IMG/VR virus record: IMGVR_UViG_3300025325_000137
Coordinates: 1 to 23,825 of that record
DNA: 23,825 nucleotides
Reading direction: 5' to 3' (one strand)
Source of the DNA: a virus
Below are positions 1 to 6,253 of this stretch, in pieces; the first letter of the stretch is position 1, and each line of letters starts with the position of its first letter. Position numbers and translations under genes: made by a program. Below the pieces are notes generated by a model. That model was not told the origin of the DNA, ran no database searches, and worked only from the letters and a program-made list of their open reading frames with translations.

Positions 1-311
1 TGGCAGTTAAACGGCGCTGGCTGGCCGGTGAAGAGACCGATGCGGAGTTAAAAGTGGCGCGCAGCGCCGCTCACGACGTTTACGCCGCTTACGCCGCCGC
101 CGACCCCTACTACGACACCGTCGCCGCCGACGCCCTCGCCGCCGCCTATGCCGTCGTCCACGACGCCGCCTACGCCACCGCCTACGAAGCCGCCACCGCC
201 TTCGCCACCACCTATGTCGTCGTCGGCGGCGACGATGCTATTCGTGATCGGCAGAACGCGAAGCTGGAGGCGCTGCTGATGACGCTTGCGCCACAGGAGG
301 CACATCCATGA
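1..311 (+). CDS. Alanine-rich repeat protein, C-terminal part (5' end outside window)
   Basis: This open frame runs in from the left edge (first full codon at base 3) and ends at the TGA at 309-311, so only about 102 C-terminal residues are visible. It begins with a basic segment (KRRWLAGEETDAEL), continues through about 50 residues rich in Ala with Tyr, Asp and Val, and ends with a conserved tail (RDRQNAKLEALLMTLAPQE). The same order of segments occurs in the complete leftward gene at 21671-22438 (KRRWLDGDATDAEL, Ala-rich stretch, RDRQNAQLETLLMTLAPQE), so the two are paralogues and this copy probably has a similar, unseen N-terminal domain. Its stop overlaps the next ATG in an ATGA junction, which suggests translational coupling. 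The function is unknown. Most of the Ala-rich part is built from GCC-type codons. Confidence 0.75.
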   Translation, partial: AVKRRWLAGEETDAELKVARSAAHDVYAAYAAADPYYDTVAADALAAAYAVVHDAAYATAYEAATAFATTYVVVGGDDAIRDRQNAKLEALLMTLAPQEAHP

Positions 312-601
312 GTGGTTACGCCCCAACCTTTGACCGCCCGCCCGCGCAACTGGAACACAGTCCGGCTGCCGTGCTCGGCATGTCCAGAGTTTGCCGACGT
401 GTGCTGTGCGAATTCCCTGTATCCGACGTGATGACTTTGGTCTTCGTTTACGCCGGGACTCATGTGATTGTGGTGGACACCAGTATCCCGGCTGCCATAA
501 ATGCGGTAGTGGCAAGCACCGGAATCGGCCACTGGAGGCAGGTGGCGCGGACCGGACGCGCGTATGTGTTTGAGGCGGTCGCAGATGAACCCGGATCATG
601 A
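308..601 (+). CDS. Hypothetical protein, 97 aa
   Basis: The ATG at 308 overlaps the preceding stop (ATGA) and has a strong AGGAGG site at 295-300 with 7-base spacing, which fixes the start. The 97-residue product has a central stretch of hydrophobic beta-like sequence (VMTLVFVYAGTHVIVVDT) and no motif I recognise. It is not clearly a membrane protein. It sits in a three-gene rightward cluster with the Ala-rich protein upstream and a 62-residue gene downstream, all upstream of the terminator at 841-874, so the cluster is probably one accessory transcript. No function can be given. Confidence 0.7.
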   Translation: MSGYAPTFDRPPAQLEHSPAAVLGMSRVCRRVLCEFPVSDVMTLVFVYAGTHVIVVDTSIPAAINAVVASTGIGHWRQVARTGRAYVFEAVADEPGS

Positions 602-773
602 GTGGCTTCGCCTCCGCATGATTATGCGCCAGATCGACGCGAACGCCACATTGCTCAGTAGATACGCCCGCTGCATGATGGTGCGCCCGATGGTGCGCCT
701 GGAACCGGCGCCAGTGGTGGCGGACAATGCGGAAGCGGTGCGGATGTCACGGCAGTGGACAGTCCGAGCATAA
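585..773 (+). CDS. Hypothetical small basic protein, 62 aa
   Basis: This frame overlaps the end of the preceding gene by 17 bases. I chose ATG 585 (MNPDHEWLRLRMIM), preceded by GAGG at about 571-574, over the upstream in-frame start at 564, which has no ribosome site. The 62-residue product is rich in Arg and Met and probably helical, with no recognisable motif. It is the last gene before the intergenic segment and terminator at 774-874. Translation is supported mainly by the tight gene packing and the absence of a competing frame, so confidence is moderate. Confidence 0.5.
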   Translation: MNPDHEWLRLRMIMRQIDANATLLSRYARCMMVRPMVRLEPAPVVADNAEAVRMSRQWTVRA

Positions 774-784
774 TGTGCTAGACT
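756..784 (+). promoter_or_regulatory. Candidate sigma70-like promoter ahead of a terminator
   Basis: TGGACA (756-761), a 17-base spacer and TAGACT (779-784), with TGC just upstream of the -10 box (extended -10 pattern). It overlaps the end of the 62-aa gene. A start near 791 would run into the terminator at 841-874 after roughly 80 bases, so it would give a short RNA unless antitermination occurs. Prediction from sequence only. Confidence 0.25.
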
Positions 785-840
785 GTATCCAATAACCTGC
801 GCGGTTTCGTCCGGATCCCAAATTTACCCGCGCGGTGGAA

Positions 841-874
841 CGCCCCGGTTTTAGTCTCCTGGCCGGGGCGTTTT
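841..874 (+). terminator. Strong rho-independent terminator
   Basis: CGCCCCGG (841-848) pairs perfectly with CCGGGGCG (863-870) across a 14-base loop and is followed by TTTT (871-874). It closes the rightward accessory cluster and insulates it from the late region that starts at about 900. The 147-base gap 774-920 holds this terminator, the candidate promoter at 756-784 and the ribosome site of the next gene. Confidence 0.85.
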
Positions 875-920
875 GCGTTCTGGCGCATTTCGTGTATCAT
901 AGGAGCATGAGAATGCCTCG

Positions 921-2096
921 ATGGACAGGACTCCGATGATGCACGCGCGAGACCACATGCGGCGGGCAGCGCAGCTGTTGTTGCTTTATAGTCGCCTTAT
1001 CGTGTTGCTGGATGACGAATTCATCACCGCTGAAAGCGCGCCGCTGGCTTCGCCGCGCACCTGCGAACCGGGACCGGGGACGCTGACGCTGGTGCAAACG
1101 GATGGACAGTTCTCTATTGCTGCTGGAGTGATGGCGTATCCGGCGCAAGTTTCGCCCGTAGCCGGAGACCAGGGATTTATTTACGCTACCGGTTTTGCGC
1201 GTATTGCTGGACGCAGCCTGCTCAGCAAATCCAGGGAATCAGCGAATCCTTCAACCGGAATACAACCACTCGCCTGGTTTGCAACCGCTGCGCTGCCAGC
1301 CTCCACTACGGCTGGCGTCAGACATGCCATCTATCCGAATTCAGGCACGAGTTTGTCGGTCATCGCCGAGGGTGGATTTTTGACGCCATCGGCAACGTAT
1401 GCGGTAGCAACAGATTTTGAATACGCTATCGTCCTGCGAGAGATGGGCGCATTCTATTTTATCAAAGGCGGAACATATCTTGATTGGACCCTTTTCTGGG
1501 TTGATGTGAAGAGCACGACCACACCGATGTATCCAGGCTTTTCTAATTTTTTTGCGACGGGAACCCTGGATTATTTCCAAATTCGCGATCTATATGGCGC
1601 ATTAGCCAGCGATTTTGGCATCGCCACCATAACGGATACCACACTCGCCAGCGGGGACACACTTACCGGTACGGCTAACGCAACCAGTGATTTTGAATTT
1701 ACCCTACCCGGCGCGACGTTGGCCGGCGATGAAATCGTGCTGCGTTACCGGCGCACCGACGATAACAACTGCTGGAAAGCCTATGTTCTGCGCAATGCCA
1801 CGAACACGGCCTGGGATGTGCGCCTGGACAGCGTGGCGGCAGGAATAGCGACTAATCGGATTGCCGTTACGGGCGTGGGCAGTCCAGACATGATTCGGGT
1901 GATCCATAGAGGCGCGTTGCATGACCTGTTCACAAAAGCGGGTACGGTATGGACAAAGCGCGCCTCACAGGTCAATATGGCGCATCAGAACACGGTGACG
2001 TTTTTGAGCATTGAGGCGGTGGCTGGCACGACGCTGACGCGGGTCACGAGTTGGCCGTATACCAGCAGCTCGTATGATATTCTGAGTGCGACATAG
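921..2096 (+). CDS. Probable virion protein with beta-sandwich (LamG-like) C-terminal region, 391 aa
   Basis: A 391-residue product if the ATG at 921 is used. The first 30 residues are helical and basic. The rest is beta-rich, Thr/Ser/Gly-rich sequence of the kind found in phage fibre or appendage proteins. Residues about 235-390, with an alternating pattern (EIVLRYRRTDDNNCWKAYVL ... DMIRVIHRGALHDLF), read like a concanavalin/LamG jelly-roll fold. That is a fold impression, not a family match. The start is uncertain: AGGAG (901-905) is well placed for ATG 907 or 913, which encode only a short out-of-frame leader whose TGA overlaps the in-frame ATG at 936. The gene leads the rightward late region, well away from the tail-tip genes, which is unusual for a tail fibre. 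Confidence 0.65.
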   Translation: MDRTPMMHARDHMRRAAQLLLLYSRLIVLLDDEFITAESAPLASPRTCEPGPGTLTLVQTDGQFSIAAGVMAYPAQVSPVAGDQGFIYATGFARIAGRSLLSKSRESANPSTGIQPLAWFATAALPASTTAGVRHAIYPNSGTSLSVIAEGGFLTPSATYAVATDFEYAIVLREMGAFYFIKGGTYLDWTLFWVDVKSTTTPMYPGFSNFFATGTLDYFQIRDLYGALASDFGIATITDTTLASGDTLTGTANATSDFEFTLPGATLAGDEIVLRYRRTDDNNCWKAYVLRNATNTAWDVRLDSVAAGIATNRIAVTGVGSPDMIRVIHRGALHDLFTKAGTVWTKRASQVNMAHQNTVTFLSIEAVAGTTLTRVTSWPYTSSSYDILSAT

Positions 2097-2104
2097 GAAG
2101 ACCG

Positions 2105-2542
2105 ATGACAACTCTCGTCTATGTGTTCAGTAGGCGCTCGCTGGTTAACGGAAGATACGTAATGGACATTGCCGAGGCGTATCAAGGCGCGTTCACAGAC
2201 ATCAACGAGCAGCTGGACGCCGAGATAGCTGGTCTGCCGCTGCTGGTGGTCGAGTGTGAGGTGGATACCCCGACGCGCGTCGCAATCCAGGCGGACGCCA
2301 ATTTCCCGATGATCTTCTGGCGTGAAACGGACGTCAACGGAACCATCGTCGCGGGAAATGAAGCCAATGTGGTCACGCTAACACAGGCCAATGCGTTTAT
2401 CGCGTGGATGACGAACCCGGCACGCTGGCCGAATCTGTCACAGCGTAAAAAGGATGTGATTTTGTCATGTATTGGCAAAACGCGTAAACAAGCCGGGGTA
2501 ACGCTGGTGCGGGCGATGCGCCGCCTATTGAGTGAGGATTGA
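2105..2542 (+). CDS. Hypothetical protein, 145 aa
   Basis: The ATG at 2105 follows an AGGAAG site (2096-2101) and lies 8 bases after the preceding stop. The product (MTTLVYVFSRRSLVNGRYVM...) has alternating hydrophobic segments in its first two thirds and a basic helical C-terminus (SQRKKDVILSCIGKTRKQAG). No signal peptide or membrane segment is evident and I do not recognise the family. Its position between a virion-like protein and a secreted or membrane protein, upstream of the terminase genes, suggests a structural or accessory role, but this is only context. Confidence 0.65.
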   Translation: MTTLVYVFSRRSLVNGRYVMDIAEAYQGAFTDINEQLDAEIAGLPLLVVECEVDTPTRVAIQADANFPMIFWRETDVNGTIVAGNEANVVTLTQANAFIAWMTNPARWPNLSQRKKDVILSCIGKTRKQAGVTLVRAMRRLLSED

Positions 2543-2543
2543 T

Positions 2544-2951
2544 ATGTGGATAATTTTGATAGCTATTGCGATCCTGATGCAACTCATTCCCGGTCAGTCA
2601 ATCTGGGACATGTGCCCGCTGGTCGAACCGGTGTCGGCGCTGCTCATTGACGAGCGCAGCGCCTACGCGCATGATACGATCAGTCTTGATCCTGACGCAG
2701 TGGCGGCGTGGACCGGGCATCCGCTGGTATGGAGCGCGGCGGGCGGTTTTTATGCGCGCCGTCTGCCGGAGTTTGTGCAGTACCGGCTTGTTGTAACCAA
2801 TGCGGATGACTCACAGGTGTCCGGTCTACTCACTCGCAACCGGGACGGCGAATGGTTCGCCTATCTGACGCGGGATTTGCCGGAAAACCTAGCCGATGAG
2901 TGGCACGTGACGTGTGGCGTCTGGCGTCTGGATGAGGTGGTGAGGCCATGA
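2544..2951 (+). CDS. Hypothetical secreted or membrane-anchored protein, 135 aa
   Basis: I chose ATG 2544 because GAGG at 2534-2537 gives a 6-base spacing; an upstream in-frame GTG at 2532 lacks a site. The N-terminus (MWIILIAIAILMQLIPGQS) is a single hydrophobic segment without a strongly charged n-region, compatible with a signal anchor or signal peptide. The remainder is soluble, with a C-terminal part that looks like a small beta domain (LVVTNADDSQVSGLLTRNRD). The start lies 1 base after the preceding stop, and the stop overlaps the next ATG (ATGA). Family not recognised. Confidence 0.65.
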   Translation: MWIILIAIAILMQLIPGQSIWDMCPLVEPVSALLIDERSAYAHDTISLDPDAVAAWTGHPLVWSAAGGFYARRLPEFVQYRLVVTNADDSQVSGLLTRNRDGEWFAYLTRDLPENLADEWHVTCGVWRLDEVVRP

Positions 2952-3049
2952 CCACTATGGCCTTGTTTCTATTGATCGTTATCTGGTTTGGCATCGGACT
3001 GTTTCTGTGGGTTACGCGCCACGAGCGTGGGGAGGATTTTGACAGATGA
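2948..3049 (+). CDS. Very small single-pass membrane protein, 33 aa
   Basis: A 33-codon frame fits exactly between its neighbours, with ATGA overlaps at both ends: ATG 2948 on the stop of the secreted protein, and TGA 3047-3049 on the ATG of TerS. The product begins MTTMALFLLIVIWFGIGLFL and has one hydrophobic helix (about residues 4-22) followed by a charged tail (TRHERGEDFDR), which predicts an N-out/C-in membrane peptide by the positive-inside rule. GAGG just upstream can serve as ribosome site. The precise double overlap makes translation likely. Its role is unknown. Confidence 0.6.
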   Translation: MTTMALFLLIVIWFGIGLFLWVTRHERGEDFDR

Positions 3050-3513
3050 CGAGGGGCAAACATCCCGTTTATGATGATAAATTCCGTGCCAGTGCTTGCG
3101 TGATGCTGGAGGCTGCTGGGTATCCTGCCCGTAAAGGCGCATTGCATCATGTGGCTGGACATCTGGGTATTCACGACCGCACATTGAGTCGGTGGTTCAA
3201 GGGAGAGAGCAATCCCCCCCCGGACAGGGTTGTCAATAAAATACAGTTTGACATGCGTGATCTGTTGAGGGAGGAGTTGCAAGCTGCATTACTGGCGATG
3301 GGTGCTGCTCGTGAAGATGCCACGTACCGCGATCTGGGTGTTGTGGTTGGAATCCTATCGGACAAACTAAATGTCCTTGAAAACCGACCTACCGAACGCA
3401 TTGAACATACTGGAACCGTTACCGTCGAAGAACGAATTAGCCGAGTTGCTGTCCTACTTGACACCGCAAGAACTCGTGGAATTGGACAGCTTACTTCTGG
3501 AATCGACGATTGA
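3046..3513 (+). CDS. terS: Putative terminase small subunit (HTH DNA-binding)
   Basis: The 155-residue product lies immediately upstream of and overlaps TerL. Residues about 27-50 (ARKGALHHVAGHLGIHDRTL) form a helix-turn-helix of the type used by small terminases to bind the packaging site; a helical segment follows (about 60-90) that could serve oligomerisation. Known small terminases recognise pac or cos DNA and load the motor subunit. The assignment rests on HTH plus position; direct family recognition is weak. GGGGAGGATTTTG upstream supplies a somewhat distant ribosome site (GGAGG to ATG about 11 bases). The gene overlaps terL by 143 bases, more than is usual here. Confidence 0.65.
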   Translation: MTRGKHPVYDDKFRASACVMLEAAGYPARKGALHHVAGHLGIHDRTLSRWFKGESNPPPDRVVNKIQFDMRDLLREELQAALLAMGAAREDATYRDLGVVVGILSDKLNVLENRPTERIEHTGTVTVEERISRVAVLLDTARTRGIGQLTSGIDD

Positions 3514-4699
3514 TCTGCCGACTCCTTACCCGCTCCAGCAGGCCATCAAGGATCACCCGGCACGGTACAAGGTCATCGCGTGTGGGCGACAAGTGGGCAA
3601 GACGATCCTGTGTGCGCTGGATGCGCGCGACTGCCTGATCGCCGGGAAGCGCGCGCTGTACACGTCGCCGTCGCAAAAACAGACTGACCAGTTCTGGGAA
3701 TATGTGAAACGGTTCACCGAGGACCTGCGCCCGTACCGGCACGATAGCCGCCGGATCATGCGGTTGGGCGATGGTCTGTTGGACGTGCAGACGGCCAGTC
3801 AGCCGGACACCTTGCGCAGCGGACACTATGATCGTATCTATTTCGATGAGTGCGCGTATCTGGACGCGCGCGTGTGGTCGCAGGTCGGTATCCCAATGCT
3901 ATTGGCGCGGGACGGCGGGGCATGGTTCATGAGCACGCCGAAACGCCGGAACTGGTTTTTCCAGCATTTTATCAGAGCGCGTGATGCCCAGGCGTCGGGC
4001 AGTGACCGTTGGACAGTCTGGAACTTCGCCACTACCGAAAACCCCTACCTGTCGGAAGCGGCACTTGAGGCGCTCACGGGCGAGATGACGGAAGAGGATT
4101 ATCAGCAGGAGATACTCGCACAGTTTCTGGAGGGACAGGGCGCTGTATTCCGATATGTGGACAGTATCTGTGTGCTGCCGCGGGTCGAACCATTCGAGGG
4201 CCGGTTCGTCATGGGTGTGGACTGGGCACAGGTGCGCGATTTCACTGTGCTGATTGTGATGGACCGGGAGACGCGCCGCGTGGTGGATATGGACCGCTTC
4301 AATGGGGTGGACTGGGCTTTACAACGAGGTCGATTGATGACGCTGGCGCAGAAGTGGAACCCGGAGGTCATCTATGCGGAATCGAATAGTATCGGCGGCC
4401 CAAACATTGAGGCGCTGGTACGGGACGGGCTGCCTGTGCGCCCATTCGAGACGACCGGTGTCAGTAAGCCGCCACTGATTGAGAGCCTTGTTCTGGCGTT
4501 TGATCGGAGCGAAATTGCGTGTTTGGATGATCCCGTGCTCAAAGGGGAACTGATGGCATTTGAGCGCAAGGTATCCACGACCGGTCGGAGCCAGTACAGC
4601 GCGCCGGACGGGATGCACGACGATACGGTGATGGCGCTGGCGATTGCATGGCACGCGGTCACGAGACCGAAGGCAGAAGACCTGATCGCCTTTATCTGA
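3371..4699 (+). CDS. terL: Terminase large subunit (packaging ATPase/nuclease)
   Basis: The 442-residue packaging motor has both expected domains. The ATPase shows Walker A CGRQVGKT (71-78), Walker B RIYFDE (155-160) and a coupling motif STP (188-190). The RNase H-like nuclease shows GVDWA with Asp at about 284, YAES with Glu at about 337, and HDD at about 417-418, the metal-binding acids that cut concatemers. It acts at the portal to pump DNA into the procapsid. The start at ATG 3371 lies far inside terS and has no obvious ribosome site, but the N-terminal segment (LSYLTPQELVELDSLLLE) matches the usual N-terminus of this family, so the long overlap appears real. Translation may be coupled to terS. 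Confidence 0.95.
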   Translation: MSLKTDLPNALNILEPLPSKNELAELLSYLTPQELVELDSLLLESTIDLPTPYPLQQAIKDHPARYKVIACGRQVGKTILCALDARDCLIAGKRALYTSPSQKQTDQFWEYVKRFTEDLRPYRHDSRRIMRLGDGLLDVQTASQPDTLRSGHYDRIYFDECAYLDARVWSQVGIPMLLARDGGAWFMSTPKRRNWFFQHFIRARDAQASGSDRWTVWNFATTENPYLSEAALEALTGEMTEEDYQQEILAQFLEGQGAVFRYVDSICVLPRVEPFEGRFVMGVDWAQVRDFTVLIVMDRETRRVVDMDRFNGVDWALQRGRLMTLAQKWNPEVIYAESNSIGGPNIEALVRDGLPVRPFETTGVSKPPLIESLVLAFDRSEIACLDDPVLKGELMAFERKVSTTGRSQYSAPDGMHDDTVMALAIAWHAVTRPKAEDLIAFI

Positions 4700-4711
4700 T
4701 TGGCGGAGAGC

Positions 4712-6253
4712 ATGAGTATTCTGGATCGAGCGTTACATCGGCTGGGTTATGCGAAGGCGCGCACGGGCGGAGACCGGTTAGTGACGCGCGATGATCGCTG
4801 GTCAGTGCCGGATTACAGCACGGTGGAGAACCAGGTCACGCTCATGCAGAAGTTGTCATGGGTGTTTATCGCCGTGACACAGGTGGCAGAGGCGGCGGCC
4901 GGCAGCGCGCTGAGTGTCAAATTGCGCATAGGGGAAGGCATCGAGGACGTTGAGAACCATCCATTTGAACTGAAGCTGCAGCGGCCGAACCCGTTCCAAT
5001 CACGGTTTGAATTGTTAGTTGAGACGTTCGCATACCGGCGCTTGTCCGGGAACGCCTACTGGTGGCTGAATAAGCCAGACGAGACTAGCGAACCGACCGA
5101 GATATGGGGTATTTCGCCGGGCAAGATTCTGCCCGTGCCGGACGGGAACATGGGCATTCAACACTATGCATACAACCCGGGCTTCGGCATGACGGAACTA
5201 ATTATCCCTCCGGATGAGATCGTACACTTCAAGGCGTTTCATCCGACGAATCGATACATTGGGCTATCCCCGATTGAGGCGCTGGCCGGGCAGGTTGTGG
5301 GGGACCTCAAGGCGGTGGAGTGGAACGCTAACGTTTTTGCGAAAGACAACGCGAAAATTCCCGGCGCGCTGGTATGGGCGGACATGGTGCAGGACCCGGA
5401 ATGGGAGCGCATCAAGCGCGAATTGATTGACGAGCACGGCGGTGTGCGCCGGTCGCTTATGCTGCTGCGTGGCGCGGGGGCGAAGGGCGTGAGTTGGCTA
5501 CAGATGGGAGTCAGTCAGAAAGACCTCGAATTTCTGGAAGGCCGCCAGTTCACCAAAGAAGAAATATTCGCCGTGTTCGCGCCGGGTCTGGCGTCCCTGT
5601 TGGCAATCAATGCCACCGAAGCAAATGCCGTCGCCGGGCGGGCAACGTTTTTGGATATGTGCATCTGGCCCATGCATCAGCAGATAGCTGAGAAAATCAC
5701 GAATGATCTGTTGCCTTTGTATGGCGATAATCTGATGTGTGAGTTTGATGACGTGCGCAAGACCGACCGAGTGCTGGAACTTCAGGAGCAGGACGCTTAT
5801 GAGCGCACGCATACGCTGGATGAAGTTCGCGCGCGATGGTATGGGGACGAGTCGATTGGCGACGAACGCGGCGCGCTGCTGATGGCGGAAATCACGAAAC
5901 CCGCGCCGTTTGCCCCTTCCCCCCCGGCTATGACTGACACGGCGCCGGACGACCAGGCTATCACACAAGCGGTGAACCGACTGGCGCAGGAGGCCGAGGT
6001 GAGCATGAAGTCTCAGGCGCTGTCCGCGATGGAAGACGAAATGCGGCGCTGGCGCAAGATGGCAAAACATCGATTGGTTGGTAAAAACTTTCACGCCGCA
6101 CTGGACTTCGAGAGCGACATTATTCCGGCGCCGCTGATGAGTTGGATAAAGGGCGGATTGGAACGGGTTGAGACCGGCGCAGAATTGATGCGCGTGTTTG
6201 ATGAGGTAGATCTGCGGGCATGGGGAAAATATTACAATGGCGAATTTAGCTGA
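4712..6253 (+). CDS. Portal protein (HK97 family)
   Basis: This 513-residue protein has the HK97-type portal layout: an N-terminal wing region, LSGNAYWWL (about 110-118), the conserved PPDEIVHFKAFHPTNRYIG segment (about 167-185) and a C-terminal charged, helical region. Portals form the dodecameric ring at one vertex through which TerL pumps DNA and to which the neck attaches. ATG 4712 is chosen because GGAG (4705-4708) precedes it, though at short spacing; an in-frame TTG at 4700 lacks a site. It directly follows terL and overlaps the MuF gene by 17 bases, the classic terminase-portal-MuF order. Confidence 0.92.
   Translation: MSILDRALHRLGYAKARTGGDRLVTRDDRWSVPDYSTVENQVTLMQKLSWVFIAVTQVAEAAAGSALSVKLRIGEGIEDVENHPFELKLQRPNPFQSRFELLVETFAYRRLSGNAYWWLNKPDETSEPTEIWGISPGKILPVPDGNMGIQHYAYNPGFGMTELIIPPDEIVHFKAFHPTNRYIGLSPIEALAGQVVGDLKAVEWNANVFAKDNAKIPGALVWADMVQDPEWERIKRELIDEHGGVRRSLMLLRGAGAKGVSWLQMGVSQKDLEFLEGRQFTKEEIFAVFAPGLASLLAINATEANAVAGRATFLDMCIWPMHQQIAEKITNDLLPLYGDNLMCEFDDVRKTDRVLELQEQDAYERTHTLDEVRARWYGDESIGDERGALLMAEITKPAPFAPSPPAMTDTAPDDQAITQAVNRLAQEAEVSMKSQALSAMEDEMRRWRKMAKHRLVGKNFHAALDFESDIIPAPLMSWIKGGLERVETGAELMRVFDEVDLRAWGKYYNGEFS

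Noticed and set aside
48-599. Minus-strand frame over the left-edge Ala-rich gene ending in Gly/Val repeats
   Set aside because: It is the complement of the GCC-type repeat and of a gene with a strong ribosome site on the plus strand.
873-900. TTGCGT-N16-TATCAT as a promoter for the late region
   Set aside because: The -10 box would abut the AGGAG site (901-905), so the start would fall after the ribosome site. Poor match and poor geometry; kept only as a remote possibility.
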